In this document: piece after piece, positions 7,572 to 16,849 of the stretch | Position numbering within the stretch: position 1 is the first letter of the stretch | Layout: every line of letters begins with the position of its first letter | From: Sporomusa acidovorans | Lineage (GTDB): Bacteria; Bacillota; Negativicutes; Sporomusales; Sporomusaceae | Direction of reading: 5' to 3' | Assembly: GCF_900101845.1 (NCBI RefSeq) | Contig: NZ_FNAM01000012.1 | Coordinates: 1 to 64,000 of the forward strand | Length of the DNA: 64,000 nt | Position numbers and translations under genes: made by a program | The notes under the pieces: generated by a model | Told to the model about the DNA's origin: nothing | What the model saw: only the letters and a program-made list of their open reading frames with translations | Database searches by the model: none

Positions 7572-8882
7572 ATGTTAAAAAACTTACAGGCAAGAAAGTA
7601 CTTCTATATTATTTTCCCGTTGTTTATTGGATCGATCATGGCCTACCTTGATCGAGTCAATGTTGCCTTTGCAGCGTTGACAATGAACAAAGATATGGGA
7701 TTTTCCGCCGAACAATTTGGAATGGGAGCCGGTATTCTCTTTTTTGGTTATATGCTTTTTGGAGTTCCAGGGGCACTCATTGCAGAGCGCAAAAGCCCCC
7801 GCGTATGGCTGGCTATAATATTGGTCGTTTGGGGAGCGGTATTAGCTTTCATGGCGTTTATGCAGAATGCCATGCAGTTTTATATCCTGCGCTTCTTGTT
7901 GGGGGCATGTGAAGCCAGTTTCTTCCCTGTGGTTTATGCTATTATTATGCCTCGCTGGTTTAATACCAAGGAAAGACCGGCAGCTATGTCACTTTTTTTG
8001 TCGTCAATGCTCCTATCAGGGGTCATTGGCGCACCCCTTGCCGGTTGGCTGCTAGATGTTTCAGTTTTGGGACTCAAGGGATGGCAATCTTTATTTTTGC
8101 TCGAAGCTTTTCCTGCTATTGCATTAGGTATTGGTTATTTATATTGTCTGCCGGACTGGCCGAAGGATGCAAATTGGCTATCTCCGGAAGAGAAGCAACT
8201 GCTGACCACAGAATATGAACAGGAAATCACCGCGAAAAATGCAGTCCGGAAATTTACGGTTTGGGAATCTTGTAAAGATAAAAAAGTTCTGAAACTATGT
8301 GGAATCTTCTTTTTATGGATGACCGGTTTTTGGGGGTTCAATTTTTGGATGCCTACCGTCCTTAAATCGGTATCCGGCTGGTCCAACTCACAAATGGGTT
8401 GGCTTATTGCAATACCGATGACAATAGCCTTTATTGGTTTCATTCTGTGGGGGATGTCATCTTCCAAATCGGGGGAAAAACGGTGGCACATGGCCTTGCC
8501 GTTATTCATGGGGGCAATTGCGATGGCCGCTGGGCCGTTCGTTACTGATCCCTGGTTTAGTCTTGCACTTGTCACCGTGAGTGCATTAGGCTTATATATT
8601 GGACTAGGGGTCTGGTGGTCCTATCCTACGACGTTTTTATCCGGTTCAGCTGCCGCTGCAGCGACAAGTTTAATTAACTCAATCGGCTGCACCAGTGGCT
8701 GGGCTGGACCGTACTTTACCGGTTATATTAAAGATATGACAGGCTCATTTCAGGGGGCATATATCGGTATGGCTGTTTCTATTGCCATAGCAGGTTTATT
8801 TCTCTTAACGTTAGATAATGGGCTTGTGACTGTTAGTACAGAAAAAAGGTATAATGCTATGAGCGATGCCAAGAAGGCATAA
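7572..8882 (+). CDS. MFS carrier, anion:cation symporter (sugar-acid/phthalate) type
   Basis: 436 residues with the 12-helix pattern of the ACS subfamily. The first helix ends in AYLDRVNVAFAAL, and the conserved ERPAAMSLF loop and LPDWPKDANWL cytoplasmic loop are present. Members move organic anions such as hexonates, tartrate or phthalate with protons. AAGGAGG precedes the ATG. It follows lplA by about 200 bases, so co-transcription is uncertain. Two paralogues lie at 12520 and 18111. Confidence 0.88.
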   Translation: MLKNLQARKYFYIIFPLFIGSIMAYLDRVNVAFAALTMNKDMGFSAEQFGMGAGILFFGYMLFGVPGALIAERKSPRVWLAIILVVWGAVLAFMAFMQNAMQFYILRFLLGACEASFFPVVYAIIMPRWFNTKERPAAMSLFLSSMLLSGVIGAPLAGWLLDVSVLGLKGWQSLFLLEAFPAIALGIGYLYCLPDWPKDANWLSPEEKQLLTTEYEQEITAKNAVRKFTVWESCKDKKVLKLCGIFFLWMTGFWGFNFWMPTVLKSVSGWSNSQMGWLIAIPMTIAFIGFILWGMSSSKSGEKRWHMALPLFMGAIAMAAGPFVTDPWFSLALVTVSALGLYIGLGVWWSYPTTFLSGSAAAAATSLINSIGCTSGWAGPYFTGYIKDMTGSFQGAYIGMAVSIAIAGLFLLTLDNGLVTVSTEKRYNAMSDAKKA

Positions 8883-8942
8883 AGCCCACTTATGGTGTAA
8901 CTCTACTTAAGAAAATTGACATCCGTTCGATCATTTTATAAC

Positions 8943-9013
8943 AACTTCCTTAATATATAACATCTTTTAGGGAGGTTGTAAGGATTGTCCAATGTACGGA
9001 CAATCCTTACAAA
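8943..9013. repeat. Partial copy of the HxlR leader found at 42711-42781
   Basis: Both segments share ACTTCCTTAATA, then TAACATCTTTT, then GTCCAATGT, then CCTTACAAAAG, in the same order and at similar spacing. At 42711 this precedes an HxlR gene; here no gene follows, so this is probably a relic. Confidence 0.45.
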
Positions 9014-9161
9014 AGCATTCCTGTAATATGTGAAATGAACTTTGAGAAATAAACAAACCCTGGTATGATTTATGTGTGTCTCGCAAACACAAAAAATCAT
9101 ACTAGGGGGGCGTAAACTGTGAAGAACCTGTCTTTATAAGTCTTTAGACCCAGGTTGTACT

Positions 9162-9203
9162 AAAGAGGCTATCGCAATAAAAAATTGAGGCGGCCTCTTT
9201 TAT
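9162..9203 (+). terminator. Terminator-like hairpin
   Basis: AAAGAGGC pairs with GCCTCTTT followed by a short T-rich tail. No coding gene lies directly upstream. Confidence 0.5.
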
Positions 9204-9301
9204 GCTTCATTGGAGATTTAATTAATTTTTAAAGATGTTGCCTTTAAATTTCAGGCAGGTTTCCAGGAAGATGGATATTGGTGAAGCTGGGGCCTGGTTA
9301 G

Positions 9302-9571
9302 CTACGATTTATTTAATGGAGACATGATAATATCCTTTAAGACTTTTTCCACAAGAATCCTATGAACTTTATCTTTAGTGACGTTAGTTATAACTTCATC
9401 ATTTAATTTGATAACTACCCCTTCGGTACATTTCCCTTGGCAGAAGTCTCCATCGATATCTATCTCGCTCTTAATCTTATAACGTTCTATCAATACCATA
9501 AATGCATTTAAAACATCTGAGGCACCACGTAACTGGCATTTACTTCCAAAACAAATTGATATTGTAAGCAT
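9302..9571 (-). CDS. Thioredoxin-fold [2Fe-2S] ferredoxin (NuoE/HydC-like domain)
   Basis: 89 residues. Four cysteines are spaced as in the thioredoxin-like 2Fe-2S family: CFGSKC near the N-terminus and CQGKC near residue 50. Such proteins transfer electrons beside hydrogenases or flavoenzymes. No hydrogenase gene is nearby, so it is an orphan here. A purine-rich site (GGAGG on the minus strand) precedes the ATG. Function beyond electron transfer cannot be stated. Confidence 0.8.
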   Translation of the reverse strand: MLTISICFGSKCQLRGASDVLNAFMVLIERYKIKSEIDIDGDFCQGKCTEGVVIKLNDEVITNVTKDKVHRILVEKVLKDIIMSPLNKS

Positions 9572-10139
9572 TTATTTTCCTCCAGAGTTTTTGATACTGT
9601 CTATATATTATCATTGCCTTTATCCCCTCTTACCAGGGGGGGTATATGTCACAACGTAATTCATAAAAATCACATCGCTCATCCGACGAAAACCTTTCTC
9701 TAAAAAGAGGAAGGCCAAAATGCTATTCGACCGCCAATTTACAGATGGCATAATAACAAAACGCTTACCAGCCTGTACAATAAGTTGGTAAGCCATCTTC
9801 ATAATACACTACTTTCTTCATTATTTTATATCATATAATAGCAAACGAGTCCCAATATATCAATAATAATAAATTTATTAGTAAGTTTAACATTACCTAG
9901 TCTTAGGCCGATTAGGGAAGAAATTCAATTTAGAAGCTGATTTTCTTGGTTCGCCAGCGTTTGAGGCAAATTCGCAAATCTATTTTTATGTTCGTGCTGC
10001 CGGGCAAAAGAATCAGTTAAGGAGCATGATGAGCTAAGACAGCCTGAATAGGGTAAAAGCGGTAATGCTATTCTATGAATTATCATAACAGGTAGCATCT
10101 AGTTGAAATTATATATGATTTAATTTATAATATAACATT
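9572..10139. other. Intergenic stretch, no supported gene
   Basis: An inverted repeat (GCTTACCA against TGGTAAGC, 9761-9795) lies upstream of the ferredoxin. A 14-bp palindrome TAATAAATTTATTA at 9867-9880 also occurs at 15923-15936. The AT-rich end of this stretch carries the GntR promoter region. A 60-codon minus-strand frame at 9620-9802 has no ribosome site. Confidence 0.4.
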
Positions 10140-10829
10140 ATGATTAAATGCAATAGTAATAACAATACAGAAACTGAAAGCCCGCGAATGATGAAAACAC
10201 GGCAAGCTTATGAGTTTATTCGCTCACGGATTATTGATGGTACTTATGGACCAGGCGATAAAATCGTCATGGATCGTGTTGCGGCTGAATTAAATTTTAG
10301 TATAATACCCGTTAGGGAGGCCATTCGTCGATTAGAAGCGGATGGTCTGGTTCAAATTATTCCATACAGTGGAGCTATCGTACAAATGCTGAATGCATCT
10401 GACCACGAAGATACTCATTGGGTGCAGTCATTCCTGGATGGCGGAGCAACCTTCTTGGCAGCCGGAAAAATGACATGGCAAGATATTGATGAACTTGAAA
10501 GAATAAATCAAGACATGCAGAACGCATTGGATGATTTTGATTTCGAGAAGTTTGGTGAGTTAAATAGTCAATTTCATGAAAAAATTTACGAAAAATCCAA
10601 CAATACATATCTCATTGAACGCTTAGAACAAGTGCGTCAGCGCATGGCGCAAATTCGCAAAGCGATTTTTACGTTCGTTCCACGCCGTGCCAAAGAATCG
10701 GTCCAAGAACATAAGGAGCTAATTCGGTTATTTAGAGAGTCGGCTCCACCAGAAAAAATTGAAGAATTTGCTCGTCTGCATAGTCTGAGAATGCTTAAGG
10801 CTATTAAGCAAAGCAAAACAACTAAATAA
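10140..10829 (+). CDS. GntR-family regulator (FadR/FCD subfamily)
   Basis: 229 residues. The N-terminal winged helix is standard (AYEFIRSRIIDGTYGPGDKI, then SIIPVREAIRRLEADGLV). It is followed by an all-helical FCD-type effector domain with the metal-binding pattern FHEKIYEKSNN and a C-terminal HSLRMLKAI helix. FCD regulators usually sense organic acids and repress catabolic genes. Cassette A (larC2 and X relics, MFS carrier, enolase-type enzyme) lies downstream and is its likely target. No clear Shine-Dalgarno precedes the ATG at 10140; a later start at 10188 is possible. Confidence 0.88.
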   Translation: MIKCNSNNNTETESPRMMKTRQAYEFIRSRIIDGTYGPGDKIVMDRVAAELNFSIIPVREAIRRLEADGLVQIIPYSGAIVQMLNASDHEDTHWVQSFLDGGATFLAAGKMTWQDIDELERINQDMQNALDDFDFEKFGELNSQFHEKIYEKSNNTYLIERLEQVRQRMAQIRKAIFTFVPRRAKESVQEHKELIRLFRESAPPEKIEEFARLHSLRMLKAIKQSKTTK

Positions 10830-10858
10830 AAGTATAGAATAAATAACACTATCCAAGT

Positions 10859-10887
10859 GCCGAGGACATAAGTCCTCGGCTTTTTTG
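10859..10887 (+). terminator. Rho-independent terminator of the GntR gene
   Basis: GCCGAGGAC, loop ATAA, GTCCTCGGC, then TTTTTTG. A textbook structure. Confidence 0.92.
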
Positions 10888-10987
10888 TTGTTTGAACGAA
10901 TAAAAAGATTCGAAACGCATAAGTCTTTTTTTGCAGTTTTATAAGAAAAAAAGAAATATTAAAAAAATATGTTGAAATACATCAAAA

Positions 10988-11044
10988 AATAATATAAGAT
11001 AATTATAATAATCATATAAGATATCACAATAAATAATATAAGAT
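10988..11044. repeat. Three 13-bp direct repeats with 22-bp period (operator array)
   Basis: AATAATATAAGAT at 10988-11000, AATCATATAAGAT at 11010-11022 and AATAATATAAGAT at 11032-11044. The exact 22-bp period places all three on one face of the DNA. They lie between the GntR gene and cassette A, where an activator or repressor site is expected. Confidence 0.65.
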
Positions 11045-11389
11045 TATACCGATAAATTAATTAGTATAAATGGTCAATTGCACTAACTCGAAAGGCGGTG
11101 AGAGGGTATAGCACTGATAATCTGAGGAAAGGAGGCACGGTTTATCAATGTTAAGTGAAATTGGTTACGCCAGAATATCGTTTACGAAACAGCAAAAACA
11201 ATGCGGGTCAGAAAAAAATGATGGCTATCTTATTTATGGCGATTGTTGTCGTGAAAAAGATATTGCAACGTAGAAAACATATGAAGGTGTTTTAATAAGG
11301 TATGGTGGACATGGAAAGCGCAAAGATAACAATATATAACGTAGAAGCTGGCATTTGAGTGAATTTATAGTAGAAAGGCGATGTTTAAT
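11045..11389 (+). other. Leader region with a carrier remnant
   Basis: A strong AAAGGAGG site precedes an ATG at 11149 that opens only a 41-codon frame. In another frame (11179-11253) the codons read SKNNAGQKKMMAILFMAIVV, which looks like the start of an MFS carrier cut before its first helix ends. I read this as a truncated carrier gene rather than a real small protein. Confidence 0.35.
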
Positions 11390-11843
11390 ATGCTTCTTAT
11401 GACTCATGTTGATAATATAAATGCCGACCATGTGCCATATTTGATTGAACAATTGATGAAGAAGGGCGCTGGCGGAACGAGGTATTAGGCGAATTAATAC
11501 CGATCATATTTCTTTTAAGTCATCGTTAGAAACAATGAAAGTCTCGCTAATAAATACGGAGCATAGAGTATTGTGGGAAAGTAATGTGGATGTCAAGGTG
11601 ATCAAAGATAATTTAGGTATCCCCATTGCTGTACGAGTTGAGTACGAGTGCTTAAAAAATGCGGCAAAGGCTATTGAAAAAGAAGGATCAGGGATTACAT
11701 TTCATGAGTTAAAAGAAATGATTGAAAGCAATGCTTTAAAATATTTTAAGAAAACAGGTTTTGAAATTAATATAAAAGCCAATAAGCACGTTAATAAAGG
11801 AATCGGAAAAATAACAATTTTCAATAATTTTATGCTGGTTTAG
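11390..11843 (+). pseudogene. larC2 (nickel-insertion protein, C-terminal part), deleted copy A
   Basis: It starts MLLMTHVDNINADHVPYLIE like the intact copies at 21505 and 46790. The sequence then jumps near 11470 from the KKGAG motif to the IRRINTDHISFKSS segment, losing about 50 codons and the frame. The second part reads on from about 11485 to the TAG at 11841. The remaining C-terminal half is well conserved. A protein from the internal ATG at 11535 would lack the N-terminal half of LarC2 and is unlikely to function. Confidence 0.75.
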
Positions 11844-11894
11844 TGGTTCTGCACAATAGGACATTGCAATAAGTGTAGGGTCGTTGAGTAGGGT

Positions 11895-12395
11895 CTTAAC
11901 GGAGCTAGTATAAAGATTGACAACCCAAACTTTGCCTATATGCCTTTGGACAATGTACTAAAAGTCGGTGTGGGGGCTGCAAAGGAGGCAGGTGCCGACG
12001 CTGCCAATGCCGCCTTGATCGTAGCGGTACTCCTAAACCTTGTCGGGACGAAATCTCGTGCCGGTGTACCGGCAGGAAACCGCAAGCTGGGTGCTATGGC
12101 TCGTATCGTAGCTGGGGCAGACCGCGCAGGAGTGTCGACTATTCCTACAGGGAAACGCAACTGCAAGGTTTCCGGCTTTGCAGCTGTCAAAGCGTTATAT
12201 GAAGCCATGGAAAAAGGTGAATTGGTACAAGTAGACGGGGCAGATATTCCCTCATTCGTCTCTGGCAGCACAACATATGGTCACGGTGCGTTAGGGGAGG
12301 ATTTTACCTATGTTGACCTAGCACTTAATGGCACAAAGATTGCCGTAGAGGGTAAGAAGAAAGCGTACCACGGGGTAGGGACCTGTAGTAATTAA
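11895..12395 (+). pseudogene. Protein X, truncated copy A
   Basis: Corresponds to residues 50-212 of the 593-residue protein at 22149 and is almost identical to it at the DNA level over long runs. It lacks the first 49 and the last 380 residues and ends in an unrelated GTCSN tail. The near identity means the copy arose recently or is kept similar by gene conversion. As in copies B and C, it is paired with a larC2 sequence. Confidence 0.8.
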
Positions 12396-12519
12396 TCAAC
12401 TAAATTAATTACAGAGAGGAGCCAGGATAGGGAGGACAAGTTGACACAGTGTTCCGTGAGAGGATCACCGAATGGGTTATCCAAGTGCTCAATAAATTAC
12501 AAGTGGAGGCGGATAAGTT

Positions 12520-13812
12520 ATGTCAAGTCCAATAGAGTCAATTAAAGCTGAGATAATGCCAGAAAAGCCGACAAAGCAAAGACTTTTTTTAGTAGCCATA
12601 TTATGCATTGGTTTATTCGTATGCTTTTTGGATCGGGTTAATATTTCTGTGTTAGTCGCAAATGAAGCGTTTTTAGTTGATATGGGGATCAAAGGTCAAC
12701 CTGTTAAAATCGGCATGCTAATGTCAGTGTTTTTGGCAGTTTACGGAATCTCTAATTTTGTGTTAGCTCCGATAGGCGATTATCTGGGACCGCGCAAAGC
12801 CATGTCTCTCTGTGTGGCTATCTGGGCATTATCCCTATTTGTCGGCGGCATTGCCACTACCTTCACGACCATGCTTGTTGCCCGGGTCATACTGGGGATG
12901 GGGGAAGGTCTTTATTATCCGCTGCAGAGCGTATTCGTTAAAAACTGGATTCCGCCACAGGAACGCGGCCGGTCTAACGCGGCATGGTCTATTGGTCAAT
13001 CGCTCGCACCGGCTGTGGCTATGCCTTTTTTTGCTTACGTTGTTGGCACTTGGGGCTGGCGGGACGGTTTCTGGGTTGCACTGGTAATTACTTTGATTCC
13101 GTTATATCTGTTTTGGTTTCGGACAACAGATACCCCTCGTACACATAAAAAGGTTAATGCCCTGGAACTTAAGCATATTGAGGAAGGGTTAGCCACAGAA
13201 CAGCAAGGCCAGGAAGCTACTAAAGATACTTTTAAGCAGCGCTTTATGACCTTCGCCGGCAATTATCGCTATTGGCTGCTTGTCTGTTGGTACATGATGA
13301 TGAATATTATCGCCTGGGCAATGCTATCCTGGTTGCCTACGTATCTAAAGTCGGCACGCGGCTTTACGTGGACGGAAATGGGTTGGCTGGCTTCATTGCC
13401 TTTTGTACTTGGCGTTATATTAAAAGTCTTTGCCGGTTGGATTACTGATCGTACCGGCAAAAATGCGCCGCTTCTTGCCGGCTGCATGTTCGTGGCAGCG
13501 GTATCTATGTACTTTGCCGCCTCTGTTTCCGGGAAATATCCGGCGGCATTGTTTTTAACCTGCGCAACAGCTTCCAATGTAATGGCAATACCGGCGGCCT
13601 GGACGCTGTTGCAAGGATTGGTGCCTGCCAAAACACTGGGGACTGCAGGCGGAGTAATGAATGGAATTTCTACAGGAACGGCAGCTTTATCACCAATGTT
13701 TCTCGGCTTCGTTATTAGTTTAGGCAATTACTCGGCCGGGTTATATGCGCTGGTAGCAGTGGGGCTGATTGGCTCGGTGTCAGCAGCTGTTTTGGTATAT
13801 CAAAAGTATTAA
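12520..13812 (+). CDS. MFS carrier, anion:cation symporter (hexonate) type
   Basis: 430 residues, 12 predicted helices. The landmark FLDRVNISVLVA closes helix 1, ERGRSNAAWSIGQS is the loop after helix 4, and ITDRTGKNAPLLAG is the loop after helix 8. A good GGAGG precedes the ATG. It directly precedes an enolase-superfamily gene, a pairing typical of sugar-acid uptake and dehydration. About 100 bases upstream an open stretch (DTVFRERITEW) suggests yet another gene fragment that I cannot name. Confidence 0.88.
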   Translation: MSSPIESIKAEIMPEKPTKQRLFLVAILCIGLFVCFLDRVNISVLVANEAFLVDMGIKGQPVKIGMLMSVFLAVYGISNFVLAPIGDYLGPRKAMSLCVAIWALSLFVGGIATTFTTMLVARVILGMGEGLYYPLQSVFVKNWIPPQERGRSNAAWSIGQSLAPAVAMPFFAYVVGTWGWRDGFWVALVITLIPLYLFWFRTTDTPRTHKKVNALELKHIEEGLATEQQGQEATKDTFKQRFMTFAGNYRYWLLVCWYMMMNIIAWAMLSWLPTYLKSARGFTWTEMGWLASLPFVLGVILKVFAGWITDRTGKNAPLLAGCMFVAAVSMYFAASVSGKYPAALFLTCATASNVMAIPAAWTLLQGLVPAKTLGTAGGVMNGISTGTAALSPMFLGFVISLGNYSAGLYALVAVGLIGSVSAAVLVYQKY

Positions 13813-13854
13813 AGTTCCATAAATAAAAATTACAAAAATCAGGAGGTAGTAGAG

Positions 13855-15045
13855 ATGAAAATTACCAGTATTGACGTTTTTGAAGTGCCAACGGAGTTTG
13901 CGACCGCAATTAATAAATTTAGTCCGATAGTTGTTCGCATAAACACGGACGAAGGAATCTCAGGGTTCGGCGAAGTTGGGATGGCTTACGGACTCGGAGG
14001 GTCGGCAGGGTTTGGCATGGCTAAGGATCTGGCAAAACTTTTGATTGGCATGGACCCGATGAAGAACGAGCTCATCTGGAATACGATGCAGAAGAAAACC
14101 TTCTGGGGCCAGGGAGGCGGCACGGTTGTTTCCGCCGGGATGAGCGGTATCGATATTGCCCTGTGGGACATAAAAGGTAAAGCGTACAACATGCCGGTCT
14201 ATCAGCTTTTGGGCGGAAAAACGCGGGATAAGATAAGAGCGTATGCCAGTCAGTTACAATTTGGCTGGGGGCTAGGTAAGGATAAGCAAATGCTTACGGA
14301 ACCGTCGCAATATGCCGAAGCCGCAATGGCTGCCGTTGCCGAGGGCTACGATGCGATAAAGGTTGATGCGATTGCTATGGATATGCAAGGGAATTGGAAT
14401 AAGCATAAGCTGAATGGTGTTCTTAGCGATCAGGTAGTGCGAGTGGGCTATAATCGCCTCAAGGCGATCAGGAAAGCTGTAGGACCCGATGTGGATATAA
14501 TTGTCGAAAACCATGCGCTAACTGATACTACTGCCGCTATTCAGTACGGCAGAATGATTGAAGAATTAAAAATACATTATTATGAAGAGCCGGTTATGCC
14601 GCTTAATCCCAAGCAAATGAAAAAAGTAGCCGATAACGTAAAGATCCCTATTGCCGCCGGGGAACGGATTTACACCAGATGGGGCTACCGGCCGTTCCTT
14701 GAGGACGGATCGATTGCCGTCATTCAGCCTGATATTTGCACGTGCGGCGGATTAACTGAGGCCAAGAAAATCTGCGATATGGCGCATATCTACGACGTGA
14801 CTGTGCAAGTTCATGTTTGCGGTGGACCGATTTCCAACGCTGCCGCACTGCACGTCGAGGCCGCCATCCCTAACTTCGAGATTCATGAGGAACACAGATT
14901 CTTTGCCATAGAATCAAATATCAATAAATGTAAATATCAATATTTACCGAAGAACGGGTCGTATGAGGTGCCTGATCTTCCCGGAATCGGGCAAGAGCTA
15001 ACGGAAGAAGCGATCAAAGAGTCTATTATGGTAACAGTGAAATAG
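13855..15045 (+). CDS. Enolase-superfamily dehydratase (mandelate racemase/galactonate dehydratase type), copy A
   Basis: 396 residues. An N-terminal capping domain is followed by the TIM barrel. The three metal-binding acidic segments are visible: IIVENHAL, HYYEEPVMP and AAGERIYTR. A barrel His sits in VQVHVCGGP. The family abstracts the proton alpha to a carboxylate, and members of this subgroup dehydrate aldonic acids. It is about 55 percent identical by eye to the copy at 19585. Substrate is unassigned. AGGAGG precedes the ATG, and the gene ends in TAG. Confidence 0.85.
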   Translation: MKITSIDVFEVPTEFATAINKFSPIVVRINTDEGISGFGEVGMAYGLGGSAGFGMAKDLAKLLIGMDPMKNELIWNTMQKKTFWGQGGGTVVSAGMSGIDIALWDIKGKAYNMPVYQLLGGKTRDKIRAYASQLQFGWGLGKDKQMLTEPSQYAEAAMAAVAEGYDAIKVDAIAMDMQGNWNKHKLNGVLSDQVVRVGYNRLKAIRKAVGPDVDIIVENHALTDTTAAIQYGRMIEELKIHYYEEPVMPLNPKQMKKVADNVKIPIAAGERIYTRWGYRPFLEDGSIAVIQPDICTCGGLTEAKKICDMAHIYDVTVQVHVCGGPISNAAALHVEAAIPNFEIHEEHRFFAIESNINKCKYQYLPKNGSYEVPDLPGIGQELTEEAIKESIMVTVK

Positions 15046-15512
15046 GATCGTTACGCAGGATAATTGCCTCTTTAAAGTACAATTCCCTGGGCAAGACAGA
15101 AGCATTCACGCTAACGCGTGCATACTTCCGTCCCGACCAGGGAAGAGCGTTATCAAGGAGCAATGAATAAATTTACTTTTAACAAAGTCACTATTTCTTG
15201 TCATAAGGGAATCCGATTTACACAAAATTATCTGCAGATCCAAGATTTCCCCTTACCTCGGGCTTTTCGAAGCCCGGGGATTGTTTTTTGATGCAATAAG
15301 AAAAACGTTAGCGCGGTCCGTACTCTCTATCCCTTTCTTTGCTGCTTATTAAGTTGCTTCCAAGCGGCAATTTCCACAGCCGGGGCAAGCTTTGCTTGCG
15401 GTAACGGCGTAGGAGCTTATTCGTAGCAAAGAAATTTGCCTAAGCTACCCTTGATAAAGAAAGAAGGCCATCACACTAATTTCTTAGTGTGAAAGCCCTT
15501 TAAGATCAACAA
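15046..15512. other. Intergenic stretch with strong hairpins
   Basis: No gene. It holds a 58-base hairpin (CCCTGG at 15085 against CCAGGG at 15137, with CACGC/GCGTG inside), the terminator at 15256-15289, and a hairpin at 15473-15492 (CACACTAA against TTAGTGTG). The last probably ends the minus-strand HxlR gene. Confidence 0.5.
15256..15289 (+). terminator. Rho-independent terminator of cassette A
   Basis: CTCGGGCTT, loop TTCG, AAGCCCGGG, followed by ATTGTTTTTTG. Confidence 0.8.
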
Positions 15513-15887
15513 CTATATCTGGTCGCAGGTTTTACAAGGGGCTAAGGTTTTTTTTATTTCGGTTTTCTTGAATCTTCTTGACCATTCGCAAATGGTTTGA
15601 AGTATTGGCAAGACTGAGCGTCCCTTATCGGTTAATGAGTATTCTGTTTTCGGAGGCATTTCATTATATTGTTTTCGAGTGATCATTTCGTCGGAAATCA
15701 TCTCTTTAAGCATGGCGGCCAGAACGGCATCTGTGATATTGGATAACTCATTACGGATAGCGCTATAGCGCATAGTACCATTTGATGCTAATATGCAGAT
15801 GATTCTTGACTTCCATTTGCCGCCAAATATGTCAAGGCCATACTCAAGTGGGCAGAGAATTTCTTTTTCTAATTTATGTTGATACAT
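15513..15887 (-). CDS. HxlR-family transcriptional regulator
   Basis: 124 residues with the winged-helix core GGKWKSRIICILA, then LAAMLKEMISDEMI and the wing PPKTEYSLTDKG. Two Cys near the end (PCKTC) recall the redox-sensing tail of other DUF24 proteins. The divergent upstream DNA (15904-15939) holds a hyphenated palindrome that recurs at 48378. No gene lies close by on the other strand, so its target is not evident. Confidence 0.85.
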   Translation of the reverse strand: MYQHKLEKEILCPLEYGLDIFGGKWKSRIICILASNGTMRYSAIRNELSNITDAVLAAMLKEMISDEMITRKQYNEMPPKTEYSLTDKGRSVLPILQTICEWSRRFKKTEIKKTLAPCKTCDQI

Positions 15888-15903
15888 ATGTTAAACTCCA
15901 TTA

Positions 15904-15939
15904 CTATGATTTTTGATAGTACTAATAAATTTATTAATA
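15904..15939. promoter_or_regulatory. Palindromic operator candidate of the HxlR gene
   Basis: ACTATGATTTTTGATAGT (15904-15921) adjoins the 14-bp palindrome TAATAAATTTATTA (15923-15936). A close copy of the pair stands at 48378-48413, and the palindrome alone at 9867-9880. Confidence 0.55.
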
Positions 15940-16428
15940 TTTGTATTTATTATAAAAGTAAAGTATATTGAAGTCAAGAATTTATTAGTAAACACGTCAC
16001 TTTGACATCTTTGAGTTTAGTCAATACGGTATCATAGCTTCTTTTTTATCGTTTCCCGACTTTCCTAATTTCATGATTTTGGTAAAATGGGCGTATAAAG
16101 GGTTCAGCACATATTTTTTGAGAGGTCGTTTGATTTTAGGAAGAAGAACGGTAAATGGTAGAGGCCCGTGGATTTCACGAAGAAGATGGGCTTACTATTT
16201 AATCGCTCTTCTTCCTATTTTAGGATTGAGGCTGATCATGTGATGGTGTAATGAAGAAGATTTTATTTATCTAGAAAGATGGAAAATGGGATGAAGGTAA
16301 GCTTACAGACGACAATATGCTGGCAATAAGTGCTTATTAAGGTAAACGACTTTTTGATGGAGCTGCTGAGATATTCGGCAGGAGAGGCCCTTCAAGAAGT
16401 CAGTAGGCAAGATACTGCATAAACTTCT

Positions 16429-16521
16429 CATAAACAGATTTTTCAAGCGATTAGAGAGCAAAATAGCGATATGGCCGGTACTCTAATGCAGGAACATTTG
16501 CGTGAGATGAGCGCATTATAA
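16429..16521 (+). pseudogene. C-terminal relic of a GntR/FCD regulator
   Basis: Thirty codons read HKQIFQAIREQNSDMAGTLM and on to a TAA. This is the last helix pair of the FCD domain, with the typical H-x2-I-x2-AI and Hl pattern. No DNA-binding part is found upstream. Confidence 0.6.
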
Positions 16522-16821
16522 ATGCCAATGCAACGGCGAATTCGTACACGCTTGGATGTGTAGCAGTGCTGATTGACGGTAACTAAATTAGTACCAGATG
16601 CTTACGCATATATCAGGAAAATAACAGGAGGTATTATCAGAAAATGGAGATGGAATTTAATCTAGGTATATTGAAAGTGACTCTGGAATTTGGGGATTGT
16701 ATCACAATTTGTGTGAATGGAATAATATGACAATTGAATGCGCATACTAGTACTGCTTTGCCCCTGCGCAGGATGAGGCAACGCAGAGGTGCGACTTGAG
16801 CGGCGCGGGAGATTTGGGAGG

Positions 16822-16849
16822 CGGCGGATTTAGAGATTCGCCGTTTTTC
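16822..16849 (+). terminator. Terminator-like hairpin
   Basis: CGGCG against CGCCG with a short loop, followed by TTTTTCT. Confidence 0.5.

Larger units (their letters stand above)
8883..9301. other. Gene-free stretch with tandem hairpins; candidate small RNA
   Basis: No reading frame of note. A possible promoter (TTGACA at 8917) is followed by a 13-bp stem at 8981-9010 and three hairpins: 9058-9107 (CCCTGGTATGATTT against AAATCATACTAGGG), 9125-9156 (AACCTG against CAGGTT), and 9162-9203. The last is terminator-like. Bases 8943-9013 also resemble the leader of the HxlR gene at 42794. Confidence 0.4.

Noticed and set aside
9620..9802. 60-codon minus-strand frame
   Set aside because: No ribosome site, no recognisable motif, and it spans an inverted repeat; probably chance.
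12325..12350. TGGCACAAAGATTGCC, a sigma-54-like sequence (also near 22731)
   Set aside because: It has GG-N10-GC spacing but lies inside the coding sequence of protein X, encodes conserved residues (NGTKIAV), and no gene starts downstream at a fitting distance.
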